Shown here in pieces: positions 49,271-61,726 of a DNA stretch of 64,000 bases. The notes under the pieces are model-generated. The model was not told the origin of the DNA. It saw only the letters and a program-made list of their open reading frames with translations, and ran no database searches. Each line of letters begins with the position of its first letter. Within the stretch, counting starts at the first letter, position 1. Position numbers and translations under genes: made by a program. Source of the stretch: Kuschelorhynchus macadamiae. Lineage: Eukaryota; Arthropoda; Insecta; Coleoptera; Curculionidae. The stretch spans positions 62,001 to 126,000 of the forward strand of contig JAUTXW010001609.1 in assembly GCA_030620095.1 (NCBI GenBank). Reading direction: 5' to 3'.

Positions 49271-51126
49271 CTTGATTGCATCTAAATGTATGTTATAATT
49301 CTGATTAGTTAAATAACTTATTCAAACTTACTTATTGGTGGGTAGTCCGTAATACAATGAAGTAATTTACATTTTATATTTTTAATTAAGTGTTGCAACT
49401 ATCTTATCAGTGAATTGCTTTCAAATTGTTATTGAATATACTTAATTCACTTTTGTGTTTATCTTCATCGTCGATGTAAAAAGTAACCAACCATTTTACC
49501 AATAGTTAATCAATAAATCCTAACAGATAAACACAGGCGTACATATATAAATAATTTTTAATGCGATTCTTATCTACGAGATGAACTAATAGATAATCAG
49601 ATAGTTTAAATTCCTTTTTTATAGTACCCACGCCTCTACATACCCATCGCGATAAGTAGAAATAGCGTATGATTTCTTTTGGATTTTACCATAGTGGGAC
49701 TACTTAATGGTCAGTAAAGAACTACCACTCTAGGCTTAAACGTATTTAAAACCAAATTTAGCCATCATTACAATTAAACGTTGTATGTATGTTCATCACA
49801 TGTTGTCGAAGCTCGGATACCAAAGTCATTTTTTGTCATTATTCTTTTATATGCTTTGCCAATATTACGACATTTTCACAGAATTGGGAATTCAATCAAG
49901 TTTTTGTGCCGTTAAACTTTGCGGTCGATAGGAAATTACAAAACAAGTTACATACCTTAAACAGGATTTAAACTTACAATAAGTTATTTCTTTGCGAAAA
50001 ATATATGAGTGGATAATACAGGGAAGTTTAAACTTAAAAGCGTTTTTGAGTTTAAGTTTTATGGATATAATCTGATATGAGTTATAGTATAGTGGAATAA
50101 AACAACACGAACGTTTCTGTAAAAAAAACTGTATATTTGAGCAATATTTCTTTTTAAAAAGAAAAATAATTTAAATCATTTAAAAAATATTAGGAAACAA
50201 AACAATATATATAAAGGAATCCGAAAATAGGGAAAAATGAATAAAAAAAAATAATTTTTAAATGTTATTAGGGCGTCATTTTTTACACCATATTGTATTG
50301 AGACCGTCGTTTCTAGCAAGACGTGTTATTGTTTACTCTTGTTTTGATCCAAATTCTAAAAGAAAAACCTCAAAGAATATTTTCATAACGTGTGTGCCAA
50401 AAAGTGATCTATTAATGTGCTACTTTTCAATTATCAGTGACTCAAAATTAGTCTAAAACCCTTTAAATCAAGCGATCTAAACTTACATTTGTTCCAAATA
50501 GTGTCTGAAGATTTAAACTATTCTTTTTTGTTGTATTTGATTTACACCAAGTGCAAAAGTAAAGTGATAATTACTGAGAAAAATGTAAGGTGACTTAACA
50601 ATTCAACAACTTTTTGATATGTTTCCCAGAAAAGAACACTATGAAAAGTGAAATTTTATTAAGGTTCGGAAACATATTAACCAAACTAGCGTAAGGATAA
50701 CTATTTTTGAGGCACATAATAAAATCGATTAATATAGAAGTTTTGAGTCAACATATTCTTATATTTGAAATAAAAAATCCAGAAATAAGTGCTCGAAAAT
50801 ACAGTGGTAAACTTCGTCTGAAACATGCTGTAGATCACTATTACTCCTGATGATTTTTTTTAGTCTTGTCAAGACTTGCAAAAGCTTGGGCAGCAAAGTA
50901 GAACAGCAGCTGAATTAAATACTCATCCCACGTAAAAGTCCGCCGGTCACACCAAACAATATGCAAAACAAGGAATGGACGTTTGTTTTAGCTTCGGCTG
51001 ATCTGTTTGGCAAGGTCGAGATACGGACGATGCCAACATTTTAAAGAACCTGAAGAGATATAAATTTCTCATGCATCTAATATTCAAGAATTCACGGAGA
51101 CTAAATTTTAGACTTTAAAATTTTTA
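49271..51126. other. Unassigned AT-rich stretch
   Basis: No domain, repeat or RNA gene is recognised. Short frames at 49789-49971 and 50262-50456 carry nothing I can assign. Confidence 0.45.
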
Positions 51127-51527
51127 CTTCCCTCGTAAAAGGGAAGTATTTTAATGGTAAAAACATCACCCTCCGGGATTTTTTCAGATTTAGATTTTTA
51201 CGTTTTAGGGTTCCTAGAAACACGGTTTCTCAATTCCGTCGGTCTGTATATCTGCCTAACTATCTGTCTGTTCGCGGCATAGCTAAAAGACTACTTACCC
51301 GATTGACTGCAAATTTTGGTCAAAAATTAAAGGTCATATGGGGATGACCTGGTAACATTTTGGTAAAAATCCAATGTGGCAAAACAAATATTAAACAATT
51401 ATTACTAAAAAATTGCTTATCAACTTTATCTCAAATGCACGAGAATCAAGTTTATGTGGGAATCAACTGATAAAATTTTGGTACGGATCCAAGGTGGTGG
51501 AACAAAATGGCGGATTACTACTAAAAT
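51127..51527 (-). repeat. Dispersed repeat family A, copy 5 (left part)
   Basis: It starts TTCCCTCGTAAAAGGGAAGT, then the header with GTCTGTATATCTGCC and GCGGCATAGCT, then monomers ending GAACAAAATGGCGGATT. It is interrupted by the Penelope-like element. Confidence 0.85.
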
Positions 51528-51590
51528 AAATTAAAAAATATATACACAAAGTCTAGGTCTCAGTCGGAAATAAGTTTATAAATTAAGAAT
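51528..51590. repeat. PLE inverted end, left
   Basis: This 63-base arm is the inverted copy of 52737-52799. It lies directly 3' of the hammerhead motif in the element's sense. Confidence 0.9.
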
Positions 51591-51629
51591 AGGTTACATG
51601 TTTCGCCCTAACGGGCATCATCAGACCTA
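51590..51629 (-). ncRNA. Hammerhead ribozyme motif in PLE 3' end
   Basis: On the minus strand, UAGGU (51629-51625) pairs perfectly with ACCUA (51594-51590) as stem I. Then come core CUGAUGA (51624-51618), one unpaired U, stem II GCCC-GUUA-GGGC (51616-51605), core GAAA, the short self-complementary ACAUGU as stem III, and the GUA cleavage triplet at 51597-51595. All invariant core residues are present. Hammerheads are known in PLE terminal repeats. The very short stem III suggests dimeric action. Confidence 0.8.
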
Positions 51630-51940
51630 AAATAAATATACATTACAACGGAAAATACAATTAAATAATATATAACTTTACCATAAACAAATTACATTTT
51701 ACAAAGTACATAAAACAAACATAACCAAACAAAGAAACAATGGAATACGAAACAAGGCCATGCTTGAATAACCAATCAGAGACGTCGATATAAATTTATT
51801 TGATGAGAGGCGATAGGTCAAAACGAAAAAAGAAGAGATTGTTCAGGATGAGCTTGACTAACTGTCGTAAAGTAAATGCGTAAAGAATTGGTGAAAATGA
51901 CAGAAAAGACTTGAAGGTTATGCAAAATAAAAATATATAG

Positions 51941-52740
51941 TTATTGTTTTGAAATATTGTTAAAAATCAAATGAGGCTCAAAATTAAACACTTCATTAAC
52001 GCAGGTAAGGATAGGGCTCTTTTTAGCTCTTGTTATTTCCATCTTTCCAAAAGATCCAACTTTTACATTTTCAGATATGGAAAAACGATGTTTTGAGGAT
52101 AACAAATGATTCGCAAAGGCAGATTTTGTATTTGAGATAGCTGTATTTTGATGTTTTGTAACCAAGCTGAGGTGTTCCTGGATCCTTGTCAAAATTTTTC
52201 TACCCGATTGTCCGACGTAAATAGCAGGACACTCTCCACAATGAAGGAAATAAACTCCAGATTTCTCAAGACTATCCTTTTTGTTTTTGATTCTAACTAT
52301 GTGTTGTTTTAAAGTATTGTTTGTTTTAAATGATATGGAAATATTAAATGACTTAAAAAATTTAGCTAAATGTAGAGATATATTTCCAAAGTATGTTAAA
52401 ACCCTGAATTTGTTTGTAGTAATTAGATTATTATGTATTATGTTATAAGAAAGATTGTATTTGTTCATAAATTTATAAAAACGTTTGTTGAATGTTTTCA
52501 TTGGGAAACCATTGTTTAAGGCAATTTCCCTTATTGTATCTTATTCTTTAGTAAAAGCAGCTTAGGATAGTGGTAATTTAAAAAGTCTGTACAAAAACGA
52601 ATTAAAAGCTGCAAATTTGTGAGAAAATGGTGAGTTAGTTGTAAACTGAATGATATTATCAGTACATGAGGGTTTTCTATATACCTCAAAACTAATTTTG
52701 TTATCATTTCTAATTAAAAGAAGGTCCAAAAATTCTATTC
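51941..52740 (-). pseudogene. PLE reverse transcriptase C-terminus and GIY-YIG nuclease
   Basis: Read on the minus strand, 52740-52502 encodes RIEFLDLLLIRNDNKISFEV and YRKPSCTDNIIQ, the RT thumb and linker, with two in-frame stops near 52560 and 52540. An uninterrupted 186-codon frame from 52501 follows. Within it lie SGVYFLHCGECPAIYVGQSG (Cys-Gly-Glu-Cys between the two GIY-YIG strands), RKILTRIQEH with the catalytic Arg, and FANHLLSSKHRF. The nuclease nicks the target for primed reverse transcription. The catalytic RT palm is missing. Confidence 0.88.
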
Positions 52741-52799
52741 TTAATTTATAAACTTGTTTCCGACTGAGACCTAGATTTTGTGTATATATTTTTTAATTT
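52737..52799. repeat. PLE inverted end, right
   Basis: This arm is the inverted copy of 51528-51590 and marks the truncated 5' end of the element on the minus strand. Confidence 0.9.
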
Positions 52800-53620
52800 G
52801 TTCATTACCTGTTACATACTCTTTGAGATAATATAAATTGTAGTAATAAATCAAAATGACGAAACAAAATGGTGGCTAAATTTAATATTTTTAATCTCGA
52901 AAAAATCATCTTCTTATATTTTACATATCTTCACGTTTTAGCATCCCTAGATGCTATTATCAATCCCGTCGTCCCGTCTGTCGGTTTGTCTGTCTGTCTG
53001 TCAGTTCACGGCGTAGCTTAAGAACTACTTATCAGTGTGACCTCAATTTTTTGTCAAAAAGTAAGGGTTATATGGGAATGACCTGGTAATCTTTTGGTAA
53101 AAACCCATTATGCTGGAATAAGATGGAGGCCTAGTGAAACTTTTGAAAGAATATTACTGAAAAAACGAGTTATCCAATTCAAATATTGCATAAAAGTCAA
53201 GTATTATATATGATATAGGGCGGCCTCTAAAAATATTTAAAAAATCAGCCTTAAAACACTACTTATTGTATTAATTTCCAATTTTGTGCAAGCATTAAGA
53301 GTGATATAGAGATAAACTGTTAAAGTTATGGTACGAATTGCACATGACCTTACAATATGGCGGTGTGGGTTAATATAAAAAGTACTTATTGAATTTATTC
53401 AAAATTATGCCCAAAAATTAATTGTGGCTTAGGTAGAAAATGGTTAAATATTGGTAGGAATCCAATATAATCTAACAAAATGGGAACGGATAAAAATGTT
53501 TTAAAAGACAGTATATATGTGTTGCTAAATGACTATATACTGAACTGAAACACTTCACTATCCCTAATAAATGGAAAGGGTCATAACGGTCATCCGGGTA
53601 AAGAAAATTTACCGATTCTT
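52800..53620 (-). repeat. Dispersed repeat family A, copy 5 (right part)
   Basis: It resumes with GACGAAACAAAATGGTGGC, a header near 52940-53030 (GTCTGTCTGTCTGTC, CGTAGCTTAAG), monomers with AGATGGAGGCC and CAATATGGCGG, and the end CACTATCCCTAATAAATGG. Confidence 0.82.
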
Positions 53621-54419
53621 TGAATACTTCTCCAGAAGTGATAGCGCTTTTCGAAGTATTGGCTAAAGGGTAATCAAATTCAGTTTTTTAATGTAGAAAA
53701 TTATAAAATAGCAACTAGTGTATTTGTGTAAGAAATTCATTCAATTTCACTATCGTTGATAGATATAATGATTTATTAATTGAAATAAATTTTGAATTTT
53801 CTGTTATCAAGGTAACTAAAATATTTATTACATATGTGTACTCTAGTCCAAATTGCTATTTTTTTAATGTTTTGATCAAAACTTGGAGACCTTCTCGTAG
53901 TTATTTTTAAAGGTGTTTTAAATGTAAAAATTCTAGTGGAATTTAAAAAAAAAGGCGTGCTTCTTTCACTCTTACCTATTTATAATCTAACTTATTGAAT
54001 ATCAGAACCCAGGACTGTTAGATTTCAGTCAGCGACATGTAGGTATGGATAATATTTTTACAAATGTGAAATTTGACGATTTTAATTGCGGTCATTATTG
54101 CAAAGTTTTGACTATACACCATCATATGCAATACTCCATTCTTAATATGCCGAAGAATTTTATGTAAGGCTAACCTAAATAATTTTAAATCCCATATTGA
54201 AAATAACTTGGACCTTGGTGTATCATTATCCGTTCATGACAGTTTTAACGAGTGAGTTCAATTTTGCTCAAACAGCTACCTAGCAGGTCTCTCTCCGTAA
54301 GGTAAAAGAAAAAAGTAAAAATGGTGTTATTTAAGGTAATCAAAAAGTCGTGTAAAACCCTTACAATAATTAAGAAACAACAAAGATCAGCATTTTCAAA
54401 ACTATGTTAAAACACGTAT
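53621..54419. other. Unassigned stretch
   Basis: No gene or repeat is recognised. Confidence 0.4.
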
Positions 54420-54900
54420 TAAAAAAAGCTATAGGCTTAGCAATGCGGAAAAGCTTAAGTCAGGAAATATTTATGTCAGGAAACAAAACAACTGCCTAAA
54501 ATTAGGTCATGTAAAAGCACTTTTTAAATCGGGGAACATATTACTAATTGCCGACCAATCTCATTAATTCCCTCTTTGGGTAAACTAATGGAAAAATTCG
54601 CCTTCTTAATTTGGTTCTAAAATTTAAAATTTTAAGTAGGTCTTAGTTTGCTTTCTTGAAGAGGAAAAATGAAACTTGACTACAATAGAGGCTTTGAACG
54701 TCGTTTTTCAGTGTCTAGATGGCGATGATTGTGCTACGGGTGTAGCATGCGATTTTAGAAAGACTTTTCATCGCGCAAATATTGATGTTTGCTCGAACAT
54801 ATTGGATGTCTTTGCAGTGGTGGTCATTCTACTTGACTTTTCTTATTTTAGAAAACAAAGATTTATTTCAGCTTTTACAAGCAAGCACTCTCCAACAAAC
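54420..54900 (+). pseudogene. LINE reverse transcriptase fragment
   Basis: NCRPISLIPSLGKLMEKF near 54548-54602 and, in another frame, TTIEALNVVFQCLDGDDCAT and GVACDFRKTFHRANID at 54679-54790 match the fingers and first palm motifs of LINE reverse transcriptases. The stretch before it (VKALFKSGN) fits too. It is truncated on both sides and frameshifted; the clade is not determined. Confidence 0.7.
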
Positions 54901-55279
54901 AAATAATTACTATAATTCTGAAAAAACACAAATGTGCTTTTTTTTTTCAAAAAAAAAAGACAATTTTTTTATATGGAAAGTTCTATAATACAATTTCTAT
55001 GAGATAAAGATTATTACCAATTAATCTATTAAAATATGAACTCAATTTTTTTTTCTGAAAGAATATAATACTCCTTACATGCATTTTTTTCAGATAATTG
55101 TCTCTAAAACTGATAACTTAGGAGCTATGCATATTTGGTTTGTTCTACTTCTTGTTAAAGTACAATGTTTTCAGTTGTTTAAATTAGATATAGTGTTCGA
55201 TATAAAGTTTTCATATTGATTCTTGCATATTTATTGGGTAAGTCATTTAATTTAAGACAGGATTTATCTTAAAAACGAT
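54901..55279. other. Unassigned AT-rich stretch
   Basis: Nothing is recognised. Confidence 0.4.
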
Positions 55280-55970
55280 GCTTTCTAGAAAAAAATGTTT
55301 GAAATAAAAGTTGTTTGTTGTCGAGGGAAAAATAAAATGGCAGGACCTGTTTTTGACCTTGACCTTCATTTTAAGGTGATTTGTGGTCAATTTTGTTTTT
55401 TCTTAATGGGACACTCTGTATATTATTTTATTTTTGGATTCTACGTAAAATTCTAAACATAGTTTATGTAAAATGTTCTATACACAAATTCAATTGTCTT
55501 CAACATATTGACGTTCTCGATTTGATATCTTGAACACTTTAACTAGGTGCAGAATCTAAACTGTTTGAATCAGAGCAAAATGGTTTTCACTTCTCCGTCT
55601 TAGTTTTTAATTATCTATCGCACGAGGTGAGCTTCCGGTTTAACCGGAAGTTCGGAATGAGTTAAACTCGAAGTTGATCTCATGCGATAGATAACCAAAA
55701 AGTAATATTGGAAAGTCCAAACCATTTTGCTCTGATTCAAACCATTTGAATTTTACAGCTAGTTAAAGTGTTCAAAATATCAAGTTTCAAACGTCAATAT
55801 TTTGAAAGTAATTAAATATTGGTATAGAACATTATACAGGGTGTCCCATTACAAAAACTCAAATGCCCTTAAAATTAACGACAAGGTCAAAAAGAGGTAC
55901 TGCTATTTTGTTTTCCTCTCGACAGCAAACAACTTTTATTTGAAATATTTTTTTTTCTAAAGACCTCGTA
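55280..55970. repeat. Large palindrome (foldback element)
   Basis: Arms of about 330-345 bases are inverted copies around CTTCCGGTTTAACCGGAAG (55632-55650). The outer ends match as TTTGAAATAAAAGTTGTTTG (55308) and its inverse near 55925-55950. GGGACACTCTGTATA and TACAGGGTGTCCC form an inner inverted pair (55409, 55836). ATCTATCGCA/TGCGATAGAT is another (55613, 55682). No protein is encoded. Confidence 0.85.
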
Positions 55971-57954
55971 TAGTATATTATTCTGGTGTATATCATCATT
56001 TTGGAATTATATTTACTTACGTACCATTGATTCTCCTCTTTATCATAATTACCTTGTGCAAACATTATAGTTAACTAGCATTACCTTTGGAATTTGATGG
56101 TGGGGTACAAATAATACAGTCCTCGAAACTCAACTTATTATACCGGAAATGTAGTTAAACTACCTTGGTAATGAAGGACAATAAAAATATTTAATAGTGT
56201 ATAAACTAATAACTCTATACATGTGTGCAAATCCTGGTATGCATAATGTCTACTGAAAAAGTTTTATAAAAATCGTAAAAGTCTACCTCTTTCTATAAAG
56301 AAATATCAAATAAGCTCAGCCTGTATCTATTAAATGCAGATCTCATATTTTAAGCATCCCTTAATGCTTTTTGAAACCCTGTGATCCTCTTTTATGTTAG
56401 TTAGTGGATCAAAGTCAACGTTTGTATTTTTGTTTCAGTTATAACAATATTTATCCTCAGCGTATTATTTTCTAAAATACTTATGTATGCCTTTTGTTTT
56501 TACTTGGACAACACTACAGCCACAAAGTCTAAAAGTTTGCATTATTGATTTGCTTGAAGATGTCTAAACGTAAGTTCTGTGGTTACACGACATTAAGTAT
56601 AATTATTCCACCAAATTCGTTGCACTGTTTAGGACCTTTAATCAGTATTCTGGACTCTCCCCATATCCATCGTTTTCTAAAATGGACTAACCCAACATAT
56701 AGATTGTCTAAAACTATGTCAATGTTTTGTATACTTGACCAATCTTATTATGACTAAATAAAATACAAGAAAAAGTTGGTATCGCATCAAATCCTGAAGA
56801 TTTTTTTTGCCTTTATGACATTAAATCCCACTAGTAGAAGTTATCGAAATTTGTTCTTACAGTCCTGAATCGTCAGTGCATGAGATTCAAAATGGTTAAA
56901 AAAGACTGTTTTAAAATTATACTGAGCTGTGAGATGAGAGAGTTAAAACTTAACTGATGCACTTAGAAAAAAGATACTGTTGTGATATGAAGAACGGAGA
57001 TAAACCAGATATAAAATTGGATAACTATAAGAATTATTTTTAGCCTCCTCGGGAAAATCAGACTATAAAAATTTCATCCGTAGAATAAAAGCGTGTGCAA
57101 TTTCTTAATTTAACAAGCCTTTTTAATGTTTAAAAGAATAACCAAAAACGAAACTATAACGCCATTTAATTTATTAATTTTTTTATTAAGAAGCATAGGA
57201 AAACCCTTTATTTTAATATAATTGAAGAAAAATATGTAGATCAGTTGATCAAAAGAACATCTACCATTCAATTCAAGGTAAGTTAAAAGACCTTGGGAGA
57301 TATCTATAAAATATCTTCATTAACTATAACTATAAAATAACATCATTAACTAAAATAGCCATCATGACGCTGTGCTTTTATCTTCTGTGAATAATATAGG
57401 CAAGTAACAATAGAAAAACAATTATTTAATGAGGTTGTTTAACCATATAAACAAAAAGTTGCTCGATTGTTCTTCTACCTTGCTACTGTAATCCGCAAAG
57501 AAGCCTACCACAACCATTGTTTGCCAAGATTATCCGTCTGCTTTAGCCATAATGCTCGCGTGGTAGTATTGTTTTACTTATTATTATACCACCGGTCGTT
57601 TAAGACTTCGACTTTGCGTAACTTGATAAAATCTGTACCACCCACTTTCATATTATTTTATAAGGTGGCTCGTTTGTACTAAACGTCAGTACGCCTCCCA
57701 CTATATTATCTGACAGATCAGCCTTAAAGATGCCGATCAAATGTGGGTGAGACGGCTTTTTGTACAATTCGATCAAGATAAAGAATTGCTGATTCTTACA
57801 CAAATAAAACTAGTCTTAAATTAGCTATAGAAAATAATGTCACTTTGAAGATGCCTTGTGGGTAGGTTTAGTACCTATTTAAAAACAATTTTGGCTGGAT
57901 TAGTAGTAACTTGATGGTAGGTATTGTAAGCATGAAGAAGTCTCTATTTATGAT
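55971..57954. other. Unassigned stretch
   Basis: Short frames (56545-56757, 57467-57682) show no domain I recognise. No RNA gene or repeat is evident. Confidence 0.4.
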
Positions 57955-58275
57955 TCTTCAGGTGTCTTTAGCTATGTTCACTGCATAGCTAAAAATCTAC
58001 ATAACAGGTTAATTTTCAATTTTACACTGAGAACAAGTCTGATATAGGCATAATCTGGTCAGATTGTGAATTAATCCCTGCAATATATCTTTTCTTTTAG
58101 GTTAAAATAAGACCTTTATTATAGACGATTATAAAATGTCGGGAATAAAAGTGTCTTGTTTTTAAATTATATAGGTTATAGTACTATTTCTCTGTTGAAT
58201 ATCTTTAAAATATCAAAAAAACTTATCATTTTATTACTTCCCTCGTAAAAGAGAAGTATTGTAATCGTGAAAAAA
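57955..58275 (-). repeat. Family A fragments
   Basis: CTGCATAGCTAAAAATCTAC at 57979 with the following 100 bases resembles a family A header and monomer. ACTTCCCTCGTAAAAGAGAAG at 58236 is the family terminus followed by GTAATCGTGAAAAAATAACC. The middle is unassigned. Confidence 0.55.
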
Positions 58276-60164
58276 TAACCCAGTTAGTTATGCGTCGTAG
58301 AAAAAAACTTAAACATCAACCGGCTTGTTACCTGTTTTAAAGCATTAAAGTTCGAAGTCGAGGTCAAACTGGTGTAGTGTCAACCTTTGTTAATCGTTGG
58401 CGTAGTGTATTGAAAAAAAAATATGAAGTAACAGAGTTACTAGAAAGCTAGAATATTCTAATAGACATTATAAACAATTCTGCAAGTTAAGTATTTATTA
58501 ATAGTTGTTGCTAACCTTAACCTCTAATATGTCTAGAGGGCCTTACATTATGCAGGTTTATTTGCTTTTAAATTAATTTTTAGGTAGATATCGATAGACA
58601 TTTAGAGATGAAAATTATTTGTTTATTCACCCTTTAAACATATCTTTATAAGTTATATTTAAACCATCATAGCAATACGTAGTTCAGTTATTATTTCTAA
58701 ATACTCTTATTATACCTATTTAAAAGTGATGCCAACGAGTAAGCAAGCAAATTTTACATCAGATAGTATTTTTTTTTCACTTAAGGATTTTTCAAAATTC
58801 GTTATTAAAGCTGAAATATTATTTAGAGATTATTTACAATTAATAACTGTGCCTAAGTCCAGATGTTAGTATCCAGTTAAAATAGATGATATACAGGTAT
58901 TTTTCTTAAGCAGTAAAATAACTTACCTGCAAAACATCTTTGGAAGTAAATAATTATTAAAAATGCAGGGATGCCTAGAGTATACTTCTTATTATATACT
59001 TTGATTTATTTATTTCTTTAAAACCACACAGCCAATTTAAAACAAAAACAATTAAGTACAGGGTTATTTCTTATATTTTGACATACAACTACGGCCTCCC
59101 CAACTTTTATATTCAAAGTTTTGATCTATACTAAGATGATTTGTGAAAATGATTGTTCTAATAAAGTTTTAAACGAAATGTAGTTTTTTTTTATTTTTCA
59201 ATTCTTGCATTTTATGGTTTTTTTTTTAATTTTCCTTGGAATTTCAGGATGTTCGGTTGAAACGGCAAATGATACCAAACTCCGCTCATTTTTTAAGTGT
59301 TTAGTTTTTATCATAATTTGTTTGAATTTTAATTCTGAATAATTATGATCTTTTCCTGGTATATCCATTTGGAATATGTATATCCAGGCTGGAATTTCCA
59401 AGACCAAGGTTTACTATTTTACCGGACTAATGTATTAAAAAAAGTCTCCCAAAAAAGTGGACGGAACATGACCGAAAAATGTTTTTCAGAACTAAAATTA
59501 TATTCAATTCTTATCTGCATATGCGTTCATCATTGTAAGTCATAAATATGGTGTTCAATTAATTTTGAGTAAACTTTTAGAATCCGTAGTTTCTATAATT
59601 CCAAATTTAACAAAAAAAATTTGGTCAAAAGTTCTTATAATATTAATAAATAGCACGTAAAAAAACTCAGCTTAGTTTTTTTATCTTAAGAAACATTTTT
59701 GTCATGTTGACTTTATGCCAGTTCAGTTAAATGCACTGAAGCGTTCAAACGGACAACTTCACTTTTACTGGAGGTAAGTGGCAAAGCATTTCACAAGGTA
59801 GGGAATCAATTAATTGTTCTAGAGATTCCCAAGTTTGCATTATGGAATGTATTGGGAAAACTTTACGTAAGTTTTAACAGTTTGAGTACGATAATATACA
59901 AAGGAGATTTCACGTCTTTATCTTTAAGCTCTAATAATTTTCTGCGAAGATAGGGAATTTAAAGTATAAAACATATATCCGCTGTTCAAAGTGATTTTTT
60001 GAGGTCAATGTATCTATAGTTCATTTTTGTTTTATGTATCGAAGTTGCTATAATAGCATAATAAAATTTACAATCTTGTTTTTGTGTGTTCGATTAAAAA
60101 AACCGCTCAGTCCATTTGATGTTTTAACTACCGAAATAAAATGCGATAGTATTATTACTCTAGT
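58276..60164. other. Unassigned AT-rich stretch
   Basis: No gene, RNA or repeat is recognised. Confidence 0.4.
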
Positions 60165-60575
60165 TTTAAAAAAATCGGTAAATTTCCTTTACCCGGGAAC
60201 TCCCTCGTTATGAATTTTTCTTTTTATTAGGAATAGTGAAGTGTGACCCAGTTTATTTCCGCACATAGTCATTCAGTAACAGGTACATACTGTCTTTTCA
60301 AACATTTTTCTTGAGCGCCATTTTATTTCATATTGGATTCGTACCAATGTCTTATTAGTTTCTACTTGATTTTTGGGTATAGTTTAAAATAAATTGAATA
60401 AGTAGTTTTCACACTGAATTGTTAAGACCGCCATTTTCTTCCGTCATGTTGAATTCGTACCAGTGTGGACAATATATGTATCGAACTAAATTGAATCACA
60501 CTTCTCTATTCCTAATAATAGTAAAGATTCATAAAGAGGGATGTTCCGAGTAAAGAAAATTTACGGATTTTTTAT
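60165..60575. repeat. Family A foldback derivative
   Basis: The left end (AAAATCGGTAAATTTCCTTT, TTAGGAATAGTGAAGTGTG) recurs inverted at the right end (CACACTTCTCTATTCCTAA, AAAATTTACGGATTTTT), giving inverted ends of about 75 bases. Monomers with GCGCCATTTTA and GACCGCCATTTTC lie between. Confidence 0.75.
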
Positions 60576-61720
60576 ATATGTACATTTTCTACGATAATTT
60601 TAGAAACATGGTTTTGTGTAGTAAACGTAGGCTTAAAGACGCTTGTTTCTATGGTCTTTGCATCATCAACAATGACAGGTGGTAAGTACCAAGACCTGAA
60701 ACTATATATTTTTCATCGGAAAAAAATATCCGGCGTCATTCCCTGAGGGCCCGAACATGGCCCTCGAAAGCCAGGATGTCTCCGTCTCATTATTTTATGG
60801 CTTGTCTGTGTGTATAGGCTATCAATGTTTGTGACCTAGAGGTTGCGCCGTAGCGACATGCCCGCCCTAAGGTTTTCACTCCTGAAAAGGAATGGCGAAA
60901 AGAAGAAAACTCCCTGAAGCCTATACCAATGCGTTCAGTCAGTCCGTTTGTCTATTTTGGTTTGTTAATGGCTCCGCAGACAACAAGCCTGCTGCCGGAG
61001 TTAGGAAATAGACGCTAGATGGATTGGTTCCCCCAAGACATAAAAGCGGGCTCGTGAATGAGCCAGGCTCTCAGGTGATTCGTTTCTGCAAGCCGATTAA
61101 CGGCCTTTGGTACCTTTCTGTCTAAATATCTATATCTGAGCACTTATAGAAGTAAAATGAACTCATTGGTTTTTGTATCAGTTATTTTCTGTGGTAGAAA
61201 TTAAAGTCTGGAGTAGTATTTAATCTTAATATTACACTTTTACAGTAAAAACACCAGTTTAGTAAACAATTTATTTTTGTAATAATAATACAATCTTAAT
61301 TCTAATAATTGAAAAAAAAATAAGAAAATTGACTCCTCTGATGATTCTGCTGATGCTTTTAAAAGACATGTTTTGATAAAATTAACTGATTTTTTGTACG
61401 GCAAATGCTGCTGATTATGAGATCAAAAAATATTGGGTGCATATGAATGAAATCTTAATTAGGCTTTGTTCGAGATATTGTTTGAATATGATTTTTTAAA
61501 TATATTTGGTATTTTTTATACATGGCTCCGGGGATATCTTCAGATAGTTATCCAATAGTATATATAATATTCTTTATTACGTCATCATTATGTAATAGTT
61601 TTTATTATTATATTTTTATCTACAATTGTATTTATACAGTGTCTAGAAATTCCATTTAAATAGTTGGAAGGTTATTCTACATATGGAAATAAAAAAAAGA
61701 TCCTATGAACAATTTTCGTT
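60576..61720. other. Unassigned stretch with GC-richer island
   Basis: From about 60700 to 61100 base composition is markedly less AT-rich than around it (GAGGGCCCGAACATGGCCC, GACATGCCCGCCC). No domain is recognised there. The rest is ordinary AT-rich DNA. Confidence 0.4.
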
Positions 61721-61726
61721 TTCAAG

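Larger units (their letters stand above)
51528..52799 (-). mobile_element. Penelope-like element with 63-bp inverted ends
   Basis: The inverted repeats 51528-51590 and 52737-52799 differ at only a few positions and share the core CTAGGTCTCAGTCGGAAA. Between them on the minus strand lie the reverse transcriptase C-terminus, a GIY-YIG domain and, at the 3' end, a hammerhead motif. Family A sequence continues on both sides, so the insert is well bounded. It is 5'-truncated. Confidence 0.88.

Noticed and set aside
56545..57682. Short frames of 70-71 codons as small host genes
   Set aside because: No domain, signal peptide or codon bias is visible and both lie in plain AT-rich DNA.
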